Shown here: positions 44,933 to 52,554 of the stretch, one piece after another
Layout of the letters: each line of letters begins with the position of its first letter
Numbering within the stretch: position 1 is the first letter of the stretch
NCBI RefSeq assembly: GCF_006539145.1
Contig: NZ_BJML01000001.1
Location: 124,001 to 188,000 of the forward strand
Origin: Microbacterium testaceum
GTDB lineage: Bacteria > Actinomycetota > Actinomycetes > Actinomycetales > Microbacteriaceae
Direction: 5' to 3'
DNA length: 64,000 bases
Notes under the pieces: generated by a model
Told to the model about the DNA's origin: nothing
The model's database searches: none
The model's input: the letters and a program-made list of their open reading frames with translations, nothing else
Made by a program: the position numbers and the translations under genes

Positions 44933-45220
44933 GTGCCGAGCTTCCTCGTGTGGATCGAGTACCTCTTCTGGGCGGTCATCGCGGTCGGGGTGCTCGTTCG
45001 TCTCGGCGTCGCGCTCGGACGTCGTCGCTCGGGCCGGCGCAAAGACGCCGTGCGACAGGCGATCCGCCCCGTGATCGATGCGGGTGCGGTCGAGTCCGCG
45101 TTCTACGGATGGACGCCATCGACCTCGGGGCAGCTTCGGCAGGAGCCCACCTCGATCGAGACGGCGCAGGACCGCGACCGCGTTCCGCCCGAGCTCCCCG
45201 ACGACCGACCGCTGAGGTGA
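44933..45220 (+). CDS. Small single-helix membrane protein
   Basis: A 95-residue protein. GTG 44933 follows AAGGAGGAA, a strong ribosome site. One membrane helix near the start (LVWIEYLFWAVIAVGVLVRL) is followed by a basic, then acidic tail (GRRRSGRRKDAVRQAIRPVI). Unknown family. The perfect palindrome 64 bases upstream suggests control by the nearby two-component system. Confidence 0.65.
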   Translation: MPSFLVWIEYLFWAVIAVGVLVRLGVALGRRRSGRRKDAVRQAIRPVIDAGAVESAFYGWTPSTSGQLRQEPTSIETAQDRDRVPPELPDDRPLR

Positions 45221-45371
45221 CGCTCCCGCGGCATCCGCGCCGGATTTCGGACAGCCTGAACACTGGGAATGCCGCTCGGCGACCCGCGTCATCACGGGGT
45301 GAGGCAACCCGAAATCCTGTCAATCGCGCTCTCAGCTTGCGTTCAGAAATATCGCTGGCCGAGGCTGGAGG

Positions 45372-45492
45372 CAACGAAGGGGAGTAGCTCCGGGCCGCCT
45401 CCGGCCCGCGGCGGTGTCGACATACTGGCGTTCACGATGATCGCCCGGCATCCCACCTCGACCGCTCAGCGGTGAGGCGAGCGAGACCTTCG
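45372..45492 (+). promoter_or_regulatory. yybP-ykoY type (manganese) riboswitch
   Basis: The leader of the cation antiporter gene contains the conserved words of this class in order: CGAAGGGGAGTAGC at 45375-45388, a GC-rich hairpin, ACATACTGG ... CGATGATCGCCC, and GGTGAGGCGAGCGAGACCTTCG at 45471-45492. The ends pair as the closing stem (CGAAGG with CCTTCG). The class binds Mn2+ and switches on exporters. The rest of the 332-base gap (45221-45371) shows no gene; 45493-45552 should hold the expression platform. Confidence 0.75.
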
Positions 45493-45552
45493 GCCCGCCC
45501 AGGCCGAAGCGTCGCTGTCCCGTCTTCGGTCGCGTCCGACCGGAGTTCTTCC

Positions 45553-46836
45553 ATGCCACGCGCTCTCATCCGCCGTATCGGCCTGTGCCTGCTGATCGCG
45601 GCCCCCGCGATCGTCTTCCGGGTGCTCGGGTTCCACCCGAACGCCGTGCTCGATCTCATCGTCTTCGGTGCGGCCGTCGTCGCCGCGAGCTTCCTTCTGG
45701 CGTGGGCCGCCGAGGCCGCGCAGAAAGACATCTCGGGCCCGCTGGCCATCGCCATCCTCGCCCTGATCGCCGTGCTCCCGGAGTACGCGGTCGACCTCTA
45801 CTACGCGTTCCGGTCGGGGTACGACCCGTCGTACGAGCAGTTCGCGGCGGCGAACATGACCGGCTCGAACCGGCTCCTTCTCGGCTTCGGGTGGCCGCTC
45901 GTCGTGATCGTGGCGTTGATGGTCGCGAACCGCGTCGCGAAGAGCAAGAAGGCCGCACGGGTGACGTTCCTGCAGCTGCCGCGCGAATCCCGCCTCGACG
46001 TGGGCTTCCTCGCGGTGCTCGCGGTCGTCGCCTTCGCGATCCCGCTGCTCGGCCACATCCCGATCTGGTTCGGACTCGTCCTCATCGCCGCGTTCGCCTT
46101 CTACCTGTGGCGCGCGAGCCAGGCCGAGAGCGACGGCGAGGAGCACTTCGTCGGCCCCGCCGCGCTCATCGCCGACCTGCCGCAGCGTCCGCGCCGCCTC
46201 ACCGTCATCGCTCTGTTCGTCGTGGCCGCGGCCATCATCCTCGCGTGCGCCGAACCGTTCGCCGAGGCGCTCGTGGAGTCGGGTTCTGCGCTGGGAATCG
46301 ACAGCTATTTCCTCGTGCAGTGGCTGGCGCCGCTGGCATCCGAGGCTCCCGAATTCATCATCGCCGTGATGTTCGCGCTGCGCGGGATGGGGGCTGCCGC
46401 CATCGGCACCCTCATCGCGTCGAAGATCAATCAGTGGAGCCTGCTGGTCGGCTCGCTGCCCCTCGCGCACTTCTTCGGCGGCGGTGGGGGAGACCTTCCC
46501 CTCGACGCGCGCCAGATCGAGGAGTTCGTGCTCACCGGTTCGCAGACCGTGATGGGCGTGGCCATCATCATGGCGCTGCGGTTCCACTGGTGGTCGGCGG
46601 CGTCTCTCGCGGCGATCTTCGCGGTGCAGTTCTTCGTCACCGACACCGGAGGTCGGTACATCCTGTCGGGGGTGCAGATCGCGATCGCGATCGTCGCGCT
46701 CATCATCCACCGACGCAGCATCCTGCCGACGCTGGCGGCGCCGTTCCGCCGTCGGGTCCGCGGCGACGGGAGCGACGATGCGCTTCTCGCGGGTGCGGAG
46801 CCGGCGGCGTCGGGACCGCGACGAGAGGGCGCCTGA
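45553..46836 (+). CDS. CaCA-family sodium/calcium (cation) antiporter
   Basis: A 427-residue protein with about 11 helices and two inverted alpha-repeat motifs: ILALIAVLPEYAVDLYYAFR near residue 78 and LAPLASEAPEFIIAVMFALR near 258, each with the G/A-x-x-(L/A)-P-E-(Y/F) type sequence that carries the ion-binding Glu. A Gly-rich loop (FFGGGGGDLPLDARQIEEFV) is near 312. The yybP-ykoY riboswitch in its leader implies manganese or broader cation efflux. ATG 45553; the frame from 45472 lies in the riboswitch. Confidence 0.85.
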   Translation: MPRALIRRIGLCLLIAAPAIVFRVLGFHPNAVLDLIVFGAAVVAASFLLAWAAEAAQKDISGPLAIAILALIAVLPEYAVDLYYAFRSGYDPSYEQFAAANMTGSNRLLLGFGWPLVVIVALMVANRVAKSKKAARVTFLQLPRESRLDVGFLAVLAVVAFAIPLLGHIPIWFGLVLIAAFAFYLWRASQAESDGEEHFVGPAALIADLPQRPRRLTVIALFVVAAAIILACAEPFAEALVESGSALGIDSYFLVQWLAPLASEAPEFIIAVMFALRGMGAAAIGTLIASKINQWSLLVGSLPLAHFFGGGGGDLPLDARQIEEFVLTGSQTVMGVAIIMALRFHWWSAASLAAIFAVQFFVTDTGGRYILSGVQIAIAIVALIIHRRSILPTLAAPFRRRVRGDGSDDALLAGAEPAASGPRREGA

Positions 46837-46842
46837 GCGGAC

Positions 46843-46871
46843 GGCGGGCACGGAACCCACCCGTGCCCGCC
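46843..46871 (+). terminator. Hairpin terminator after the antiporter
   Basis: GGCGGGCACGG (46843-46853) and CCGTGCCCGCC (46861-46871) form a perfect 11-bp stem with a 7-base loop, 6 bases after the stop codon. No T tract follows. Confidence 0.7.
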
Positions 46872-46901
46872 CCCTCTCGCGGGGCCGTCCTGCCCCACCC
46901 G

Positions 46902-46913
46902 TGACGAATGTCA
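46902..46913. promoter_or_regulatory. Second copy of the TGACGAATGTCA operator, before the histidine kinase
   Basis: TGAC-GAAT-GTCA at 46902-46913 is preceded by CCACCC, as in the perfect palindrome at 44843. A TACTGT -10-like hexamer at 46920-46925 places a transcription start close to GTG 46933, so the kinase mRNA may be leaderless and the operator would sit in the -35 area, as expected for activation by the response regulator. Confidence 0.6.
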
Positions 46914-46932
46914 TGCCCGTACTGTGGCGGGT

Positions 46933-48120
46933 GTGAGCGCCCCCGCACCCGCACCCCTCCGCACTCCCGCGGCGACCTACGCCCGTGACGTCCGCGTCAC
47001 CTGGTGGTACACCGCCGCCTCGGTGATGTTCCTGCACGTGTTCGCCCTCTTCCTTTGGACGTTCGTCGTCGTCATGCGGGGGACGCCGCTCGACATCGCG
47101 CTGGTCCTGGTCGGGGCGGCTGCGTCGGTGGCATCCGAAGTCCTTCTGCTCGTGCACTACCGCCGCGAGCCCCTCGACGACGGCGACGACTCGGCGCGGC
47201 GCCGGGTCTGGCCCCTCGTGCTGGTGGGGATCGCCTCGGCGGCGGTGTTCGGCCTGGGGGCGGGATCCGTGCTCGTCGCGGTGGCCCTCGCGGCGCAGGC
47301 GCTGTGCACGGTGCGGTGGCGGGGCGGCATCCGGCTGCGGCTCGTCGTGCTGCTGCTGGTCGTGATCGTGGCGGCGTGGGTCGTCGAGGCCACGCGCCTG
47401 AATCCCGACGGCTACCTCACCCTGACCTTCGCCCTGCCGTTGTTCGCGTCGATGCTCGCGCCGCTGACCGCCACCTCGCTCTGGTGGTGGGACATCGTGC
47501 GCGAACTCGACCGCGCCCGCCGCGCCGAGGGTCGCCTCGCCGCCGCGCAAGAGCGACTGCGCCTCGCCGGCGACCTGCACGACCTGCAGGGCCACCACCT
47601 GCAGGTGATCGCGCTGCAGCTCGAGCTCGCCGAGAAGATGATGGGGAGGGATCCGGATGCCGCGGTCGAACAGGTGCGCGCGGCTCGCGCGAGCGTCGAT
47701 GAGGCGCGACGCGGCACGCGGGATCTGGCCGCACGGTTCCGCGGGGTGCCCCTGCCCGACGAACTCGCGAACGCCGCAGATCTGCTGCGCGCGGCGGGCC
47801 TGACCGTCGACCTGCTCGTGGACACGGAGGCCGACCGCGCGCCCGCCGACGTGCTCGGACCCGTCGTCCGCGAGTCCACGACGAATGTGCTGAAACACGG
47901 GGGTGGGGTGTCGGCATCCCTCTCCCTCGCCCGCCACCACGGAGCCTGGGTGCTGATCGTCGAGAACGACTCGCGGGGGGCTGCGTCCGTCGTCGGCGAC
48001 GGGGCGGGACTGTCGGGCATCGCCGAGCGCGTGGGTTCGGTGGGAGGAACGGTGGATGCCACCCGCCTCGGCGACCGCTTCCGCGTGACGGTTCGCGTGC
48101 CCGAGGAGGTTTCCGCATGA
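46933..48120 (+). CDS. DesK-type sensor histidine kinase
   Basis: A 395-residue kinase. Five or six N-terminal helices (about 25-175) form the membrane sensor. The HisKA_3 box is LAGDLHDLQGHHLQVIALQL with the phospho-acceptor His in L-H-D-L-Q-G-H, and the HATPase has VRESTTNVLKHGG (N box; Ser replaces the common Ala) and DGAGLSGIAERVGSVGGTVD (G box). GTG 46933 is preferred to GTG 46924 because of the promoter spacing. Its TGA overlaps the response regulator ATG. Confidence 0.9.
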   Translation: MSAPAPAPLRTPAATYARDVRVTWWYTAASVMFLHVFALFLWTFVVVMRGTPLDIALVLVGAAASVASEVLLLVHYRREPLDDGDDSARRRVWPLVLVGIASAAVFGLGAGSVLVAVALAAQALCTVRWRGGIRLRLVVLLLVVIVAAWVVEATRLNPDGYLTLTFALPLFASMLAPLTATSLWWWDIVRELDRARRAEGRLAAAQERLRLAGDLHDLQGHHLQVIALQLELAEKMMGRDPDAAVEQVRAARASVDEARRGTRDLAARFRGVPLPDELANAADLLRAAGLTVDLLVDTEADRAPADVLGPVVRESTTNVLKHGGGVSASLSLARHHGAWVLIVENDSRGAASVVGDGAGLSGIAERVGSVGGTVDATRLGDRFRVTVRVPEEVSA

Positions 48121-48719
48121 TCCGCGTGCTCATCGCCGACGACGAGGACATGATCCGCACCGCGCTCGCCGCGCTGTTTCGACTGGAGGACGACCTCGAG
48201 GTCGTCGCCGAATGCCGCGACGGCGAGAGCGCCGTGACCGAGGCGCAGCGGCTGAGGCCGGACGTGTGCCTGCTCGACCTCGAGATGCCCGGGCTCGACG
48301 GCGTCGACACCGCGGCGAAGATCCTGCGGAGCGTGCCCTCTCGCTGCGTGATCGTCACGCGGCACGCGCGGCCGGGGGTGCTGCGGCGGGCGCTCGGTGC
48401 GGGAGTGAGCGGATTCCTGTCGAAGTCGCGACCGGCGGACGACGTGGCGGCCGTCATCCGCGAGGTCGCGGTCGGGCGCCGGTACGTCGACCCCGAGGTC
48501 GCGGCCGACGCGCTGAGCGACGAGCGCAGCCCGCTCACCGACCGGGAGCTCGACGTGCTGCGAGCCGGCGCACGAGGGCAGACGGTTGCCGAGATCGCGG
48601 CATCCCTCCATCTGTCGGCGGGGACGGTGCGCAACCACGTGTCGTCGGTGCTCGGCAAGCTCGGACTCGCGAGTCGGCAGCAGGCGACGATCCACGCGCG
48701 CGAGCGGGGGTGGATTTAG
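48117..48719 (+). CDS. NarL/LuxR-type response regulator
   Basis: A 200-residue response regulator. Receiver: acidic pocket DDED (8-11), phospho-acceptor Asp54 in CLLDLEMPGLDG, Thr in IVTRHARPG and Lys in GFLSKSRP. C-terminal LuxR HTH: PLTDRELDVLRAGARGQTVA, EIAASLHLSAGTVRNHVSSV and LGKLGLASRQQA. Paired with the DesK-type kinase through an ATGA overlap. Likely binds TGACGAATGTCA sites at 44843 and 46902. Confidence 0.92.
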   Translation: MIRVLIADDEDMIRTALAALFRLEDDLEVVAECRDGESAVTEAQRLRPDVCLLDLEMPGLDGVDTAAKILRSVPSRCVIVTRHARPGVLRRALGAGVSGFLSKSRPADDVAAVIREVAVGRRYVDPEVAADALSDERSPLTDRELDVLRAGARGQTVAEIAASLHLSAGTVRNHVSSVLGKLGLASRQQATIHARERGWI

Positions 48720-48819
48720 TCGGTGCATCCGACGGGCGAGGGGACGAGTCGGTGGCGACCGTGACGCGGCCGTCGCGAGCGAACGGAGGGGACGCGCGGA
48801 GGAGCCGACGCACGCGGCG

Positions 48820-49257
48820 TCACGATGCCCAACGCTCGGCCGAGTGGAACTGGCCGCGCCCCAGCCGGGCGCGCGTATAGGTGACGCCGCGCAGACGCGT
48901 GAGGTCGTTCTCGAGGAAAACGCGCAAGAGCTTGGGCGTCACGCCCAGTTCTTCGGCGATGTCGTTCTCGGGCAAACCCATCGCTTCGAGCCGGGCGAAT
49001 CGCTCCGGATCGACGAGGAGCCGAGCGGCGTACGCGTCGGCGGCGGCCTCCGCACGGGGATCACCCGGGCCCCGGTGTCCGTGAAAGGCGTGTCCGAGTT
49101 CGTGTGCGACGACGCAGGCGCGCTCGACGGGGGTGAGGGTGAAGTCATACACGATCATGCGCCGCTCGTGATCGTAGAAGCCCCGATAGGGTTCGGGGAG
49201 ATGAGCGACGTGAACGGTGACCCCGAGGCGTGCCGCGAGGGCGAGTAGTTCTCGCAA
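48820..49257 (-). CDS. ImmA/IrrE family metallo-endopeptidase
   Basis: A 145-residue zinc protease domain with CVVAHELGHAFHGHRG (HExxH) and the distal Glu in RAEAAADAYAARLLVDPERF. ImmA/IrrE proteases cleave or derepress a partner XRE repressor. TTG 49257 is taken as start because GGAGGAG stands 3-5 bases before it; I see no ATG or GTG in frame near it. The XRE gene lies 17 bases upstream in the same orientation, the classical pairing. Confidence 0.88.
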   Translation of the reverse strand: MRELLALAARLGVTVHVAHLPEPYRGFYDHERRMIVYDFTLTPVERACVVAHELGHAFHGHRGPGDPRAEAAADAYAARLLVDPERFARLEAMGLPENDIAEELGVTPKLLRVFLENDLTRLRGVTYTRARLGRGQFHSAERWAS

Positions 49258-49274
49258 GGCTCCTCCGTCGATGA

Positions 49275-49697
49275 TCAGTCGGTCGACCTCGTCCTCTCGT
49301 CGGTGTTGGCGGCGTCGAGGAGACCGGGAGAGACGTGACCGAGGTAGGTCACGTTGTCTGTTTCGTCGAGGGTACGAGGGGCTTCCGACATGGAGGCGAG
49401 CAGCTTGACGAGGCCGTCGTGCGGCGAGCCGCTCGACGTGGAGCCGTCGTCGCTGTAGTCGACGAGGGCCATGTCGACGATCTCGCGCGTCGGCACGCGC
49501 AGGACCGCCGCGATGCGCTCGAGCTCGGAGACCGTGGTCTCGTTCACCCCGTCTTCGCGTCGCTTCAAGTTCGACAGGGGGATGCCGGTTTGCCGCGCGA
49601 GAGCCTCGCGCGTGACATCTCTGCGCCGACGCGCCGCCCGGATCGCCGAACCCAGATGCCGGTCGAACGGGTGGGGCGTCTTCTTCTTACGGGCCAT
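49275..49697 (-). CDS. XRE-family helix-turn-helix repressor
   Basis: A 140-residue protein: LGSAIRAARRRRDVTREALA, RQTGIPLSNLKRREDGVNET (Cro/CI-type HTH, about 15-70), then an acidic C-terminal tail (VDYSDDGSTSSGSPHDGLVK) that is a plausible protease or partner region. I choose ATG 49697 (MARKKKTPHPFD) over 49763 because an operator-like inverted repeat and a -10-like TACGCT lie just before it. Forms a two-gene unit with ImmA. Confidence 0.82.
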   Translation of the reverse strand: MARKKKTPHPFDRHLGSAIRAARRRRDVTREALARQTGIPLSNLKRREDGVNETTVSELERIAAVLRVPTREIVDMALVDYSDDGSTSSGSPHDGLVKLLASMSEAPRTLDETDNVTYLGHVSPGLLDAANTDERTRSTD

Positions 49698-49723
49698 GCC
49701 CCCAGCGTAGGAGAGTCCTCCCG

Positions 49724-49788
49724 TTTCACCGGGCGGGTGAAATCGTTTGAGGGAGTCAAACATGACCCTCTAGCATTCAAACATGACC
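49724..49788. promoter_or_regulatory. Operator region between XRE gene and small ORF
   Basis: TTTCACC-GGGCG-GGTGAAA (49724-49742) is a perfect 7-base inverted repeat; TTTGA-GGGAG-TCAAA (49746-49760) a second; and TCAAACATGACC occurs twice (49756 and 49777), exactly 21 bases or two helical turns apart, the second copy covering the start of the small plus-strand gene. This fits dimer binding by the XRE protein to control both directions. Confidence 0.55.
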
Positions 49789-49944
49789 ACTGAGGCGCGC
49801 GGGGAGCACCCGACAACGGACGAACAGGGCGCGCTTCCCGGCGGCGATCGCGACGCGTGCTCGAAGCGAGATATGTCGGTGCGTGAATTCCTCGCGGAAG
49901 GCGCGCGGCGCGGCGTCACGACGGAACAGATGTTCCCGGAGTGA
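49783..49944 (+). CDS. Small protein divergent from the XRE/ImmA pair
   Basis: A 53-residue frame (MTTEARGEHPTTDEQGALPG at the start, SVREFLAEGARRGVTTEQMF near the end) with high third-position GC. It starts inside one of the two TCAAACATGACC direct repeats, so it may be the repressed target or just an operator-embedded frame. No family recognised. Confidence 0.45.
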   Translation: MTTEARGEHPTTDEQGALPGGDRDACSKRDMSVREFLAEGARRGVTTEQMFPE

Positions 49945-49997
49945 GGCATTTGCGGCATCCGCTCCCCCCGGCGTCGGGTACGTCGTCGCCGCGGCAC

Positions 49998-50016
49998 ACG
50001 CCCGAGCGGCCCGCTC
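49998..50016. terminator. Hairpin ahead of the biosynthetic cluster
   Basis: CCCGAGCG-GCC-CGCTCGGG is a perfect 8-base inverted repeat between the small ORF and the acyl carrier protein gene, 100 bases before the latter. It could end the small transcript or be a leader hairpin of the cluster. Confidence 0.4.
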
Positions 50017-50116
50017 GGGTAACCGAAAGCCGGTTCACCGCCCGCATCGGGCCCCGACCATCCGCCCAGCCGCCTCGCCGATGTTTCGACCCACTGCAAG
50101 AGACGAAGGAAATGAC

Positions 50117-50407
50117 ATGACCGAACAGACCATCGAGCGAGAGATCGTCTCGGCCATCGTCGAACGACTGGGGCTCGAGATCGATCCTGTCGACGTCGAC
50201 CTCGACGCGCCGATCTTCTCTTCCCTGGCGGAGGGAACGGAACACGAGGAGTCCTCGCTCAACCTCGACTCCATCGACATCCTCGAGGTCGTCCTCGCCC
50301 TCAACGCGACCTTCGATGTCGAACTCCCCGACGATCAACCCGAGGTCTTCACGTCCGTTCGTACGATCGCGGATTACGTGCGCGCGCACCGCGTCGACGC
50401 CGCCTGA
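50117..50407 (+). CDS. Acyl carrier protein of a type II polyketide/fatty-acid-like cluster
   Basis: A 96-residue ACP: IEREIVSAIVERLGLEIDPV, then the phosphopantetheine site SLNLDSIDILEVVLALNATF with Ser52 in D-S-I, and a last helix VRTIADYVRAHRV. The motif is D-S-I rather than the D-S-L of housekeeping AcpP, as in secondary-metabolite ACPs. It tethers the growing chain. ATG 50117 follows GAAGGA. It is the first gene of an operon-like run to the window end; the ketosynthase begins 39 bases later. Confidence 0.9.
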   Translation: MTEQTIEREIVSAIVERLGLEIDPVDVDLDAPIFSSLAEGTEHEESSLNLDSIDILEVVLALNATFDVELPDDQPEVFTSVRTIADYVRAHRVDAA

Positions 50408-50446
50408 TCGGCGCCCGCTGACCACCGTCGAGAGGCTCCACCGAGG

Positions 50447-51667
50447 ATGAGCACACGCGTATACGTCACCGGCGTCGGGTTGCTGAGTCCGATCGGGAAC
50501 ACGATGAGCGACTTCACCGAATCGCTCCGCGCGGGATCGAGCGGATTTCGGGCGATCCCGTACTTCGACACCGCAGCCTTCCCGTTCGACCGTGGAGCGG
50601 TCATCACCGAGTTCCCGGCGGAACTCACGACCCTCGTGGCGGAGCATCCCGAGTGGGAAACCGCGGAGCACTACGGCGTGCACTGTGCGGCCGTCGCCCT
50701 TGCCGACGCCGGGTTCGCCGTCGAAGCGCTCGACCCGTTCCGCACGGCCGTGGTCGTCGCGTCGTCGAACGCGGGCGTCGAGACGAATCACACATACGCG
50801 CAGCAGAAGCTCCGCGACGAAGTGATCCCGGGGGCGACCGTCGTGCGAACGCCCGCGACGGTCACCGCGACGATCCGCCGTGCGTTCGGATTGCGCGGGC
50901 CCCAAGCCGCGGTCTCCACCGCCTGCGCGGCCGGAAGCAACGCCGTCGGCCGCGCCTACGACTTCATCACGACCGGGCAGGCGGACGTGGCCATCGCGGG
51001 CGGTGCGGAACCGTTCTCGATGCTTTCCTTCTCCGGCTTCACCCTGCTCAAGTCGCTGACGCACGACGCCGTCCGGCCGTTCGACGAAGGGCGAGACGGT
51101 ACGGGTCTGGGAGAAGCGGCATGCGTGTTCGTCCTGGAGAGCGCGGAGTCCGCGATCGCGCGCGGCGCGACGATCTACGGCGAAGTCTGCGGCTACGGCC
51201 TCTCCGACGACGCCTTTCACGCGACTGCCCCCGATCCGAGCGGAACCGGTGCCGTTCTGGCGATCACGCAGTGTCTCGCCGACGCCCGGATACGGCCGGA
51301 GGACGTGGACTACATCAACGCTCACGGAACCGGAACGCGTTACAACGACGCCATGGAACTCGCCGCGCTGACCCGCGTGTTCGGAGACAGCCTGGCACGT
51401 ATCCCCATCAGCTCGACGAAGCCGCTGCACGGACACACTCTCAGCTGCGCAGGCAGTCTGGAGATGCTCGTGTGTCTCGCCGCGCTCGAGGATGGTTTCG
51501 TTCCCGGCAACATCGGCACCACGGAGCCGATGCACGAATTCGCCGGACTCGACATCCCACACGCCTCCCGTGACGTCGATGGGATGAGCGTCGCGATCTC
51601 CACCTCGTTCGGGTTCGGGGGGAACAACACCTGCGTCGCCCTCCGGAGGGTGAGGCGGGGAGAGTGA
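50447..51667 (+). CDS. Beta-ketoacyl synthase (catalytic KS subunit)
   Basis: A 406-residue condensing enzyme with the full triad: Cys160 in AAVSTACAAGSNAVG, His293 in YINAHGTGTRYND and His330 in STKPLHGHTLSCAGS. The final SFGFGGNNTCVAL loop is also canonical. It extends the ACP-bound chain by decarboxylative condensation and probably works with the Cys-less partner at 57297. GAGAGG lies ahead of ATG 50447. Its stop overlaps the next start (GTGA). Confidence 0.92.
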   Translation: MSTRVYVTGVGLLSPIGNTMSDFTESLRAGSSGFRAIPYFDTAAFPFDRGAVITEFPAELTTLVAEHPEWETAEHYGVHCAAVALADAGFAVEALDPFRTAVVVASSNAGVETNHTYAQQKLRDEVIPGATVVRTPATVTATIRRAFGLRGPQAAVSTACAAGSNAVGRAYDFITTGQADVAIAGGAEPFSMLSFSGFTLLKSLTHDAVRPFDEGRDGTGLGEAACVFVLESAESAIARGATIYGEVCGYGLSDDAFHATAPDPSGTGAVLAITQCLADARIRPEDVDYINAHGTGTRYNDAMELAALTRVFGDSLARIPISSTKPLHGHTLSCAGSLEMLVCLAALEDGFVPGNIGTTEPMHEFAGLDIPHASRDVDGMSVAISTSFGFGGNNTCVALRRVRRGE

Positions 51668-52554
51668 TCGACGCACCGACGTCGCTCGCGCGACATTCTC
51701 ATCCTGCTCTCGCGCCCGCGGGAATGATCTTCGACGCGTTGGACATCTCCGTCGAGCCGAGCGCGGTCGTGGTCATGGCATCCGGAATCCGGTACGCCGA
51801 TCCGGACGGCCTCGATGACTTCGGCGGACTCGATGCGGCATTCGACCTCTTCGAGGCCGCGGGGTTCAACTGCGAGCAGTTCCGGAGCGTGGACGCCGGG
51901 CCGTTCCTCGATGCCGCTCGTCGGGAACACGCTCTCGCCGAGCGGCGCTGGAGAGCGACGCCGTTCTACTCCCTCCATCCCGAGTGCGACCCGGTGAGCG
52001 GGGCGACGACCGTGCGTCCTGTCGCTCTGAGCGAATTCGGCGACACGACCGTGCGGATCACCTCGACGTTCGCCGACCGGACGGCGTCCTACGAGGATCT
52101 GCTGCGCGGCGAATCGTCCCTGTGGGGATACGCGGCGCCCGTGCCCTCGCTGCGGGCGATCCTGGCACCCGCACGCTACGACCTCGCCGCGCGGGCCCGA
52201 CGGTCCCTCCGACTCCTCTTCCTGCGAATGGCGACGGCCCGGGACGGCCTGTCCCGACTCGAGTCGTTCGTCTCGAGCCGCCCTCTGCGCGAGAAGACCC
52301 AGGCGTACCGGCGCGGCCTGGCGGCGATAGGTGCCGGCGACGACTCGTTCCACCGCTCCGTGCTCGTGGCGGCGATCGAGTCGTACGGCACGGCAACGGT
52401 TCCCGATGAGACACACGCGGGCTTCGCCCGCTCGGCCGCGCTGCACCTCGAGTTCCTGGACGGCGCCGATGCGGCGCTCGCCGAGATCGCCCGTGTCGAG
52501 CGCGCCGCGCTCGACGCCCATGCACGCGGTGTCGCGGGACGGGTCTGCTCATGA
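51664..52554 (+). CDS. Unrecognised protein in the biosynthetic cluster
   Basis: A 296-residue soluble protein with no family I recognise. The first half has alternating strands (GMIFDALDISVEPSAVVVMA, FGDTTVRITSTFADRTASYE); the second is helical and Arg-rich (RYDLAARARRSLRLLFLRMA, SFHRSVLVAAIESYGTATVP). Its place between the ketosynthase and the BtrH-like gene, with 4-base overlaps on both sides, suggests it is a dedicated subunit or enzyme for chain transfer. A condensing-enzyme-like accessory protein is one possibility; sequence does not decide. Confidence 0.75.
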   Translation: MIDAPTSLARHSHPALAPAGMIFDALDISVEPSAVVVMASGIRYADPDGLDDFGGLDAAFDLFEAAGFNCEQFRSVDAGPFLDAARREHALAERRWRATPFYSLHPECDPVSGATTVRPVALSEFGDTTVRITSTFADRTASYEDLLRGESSLWGYAAPVPSLRAILAPARYDLAARARRSLRLLFLRMATARDGLSRLESFVSSRPLREKTQAYRRGLAAIGAGDDSFHRSVLVAAIESYGTATVPDETHAGFARSAALHLEFLDGADAALAEIARVERAALDAHARGVAGRVCS

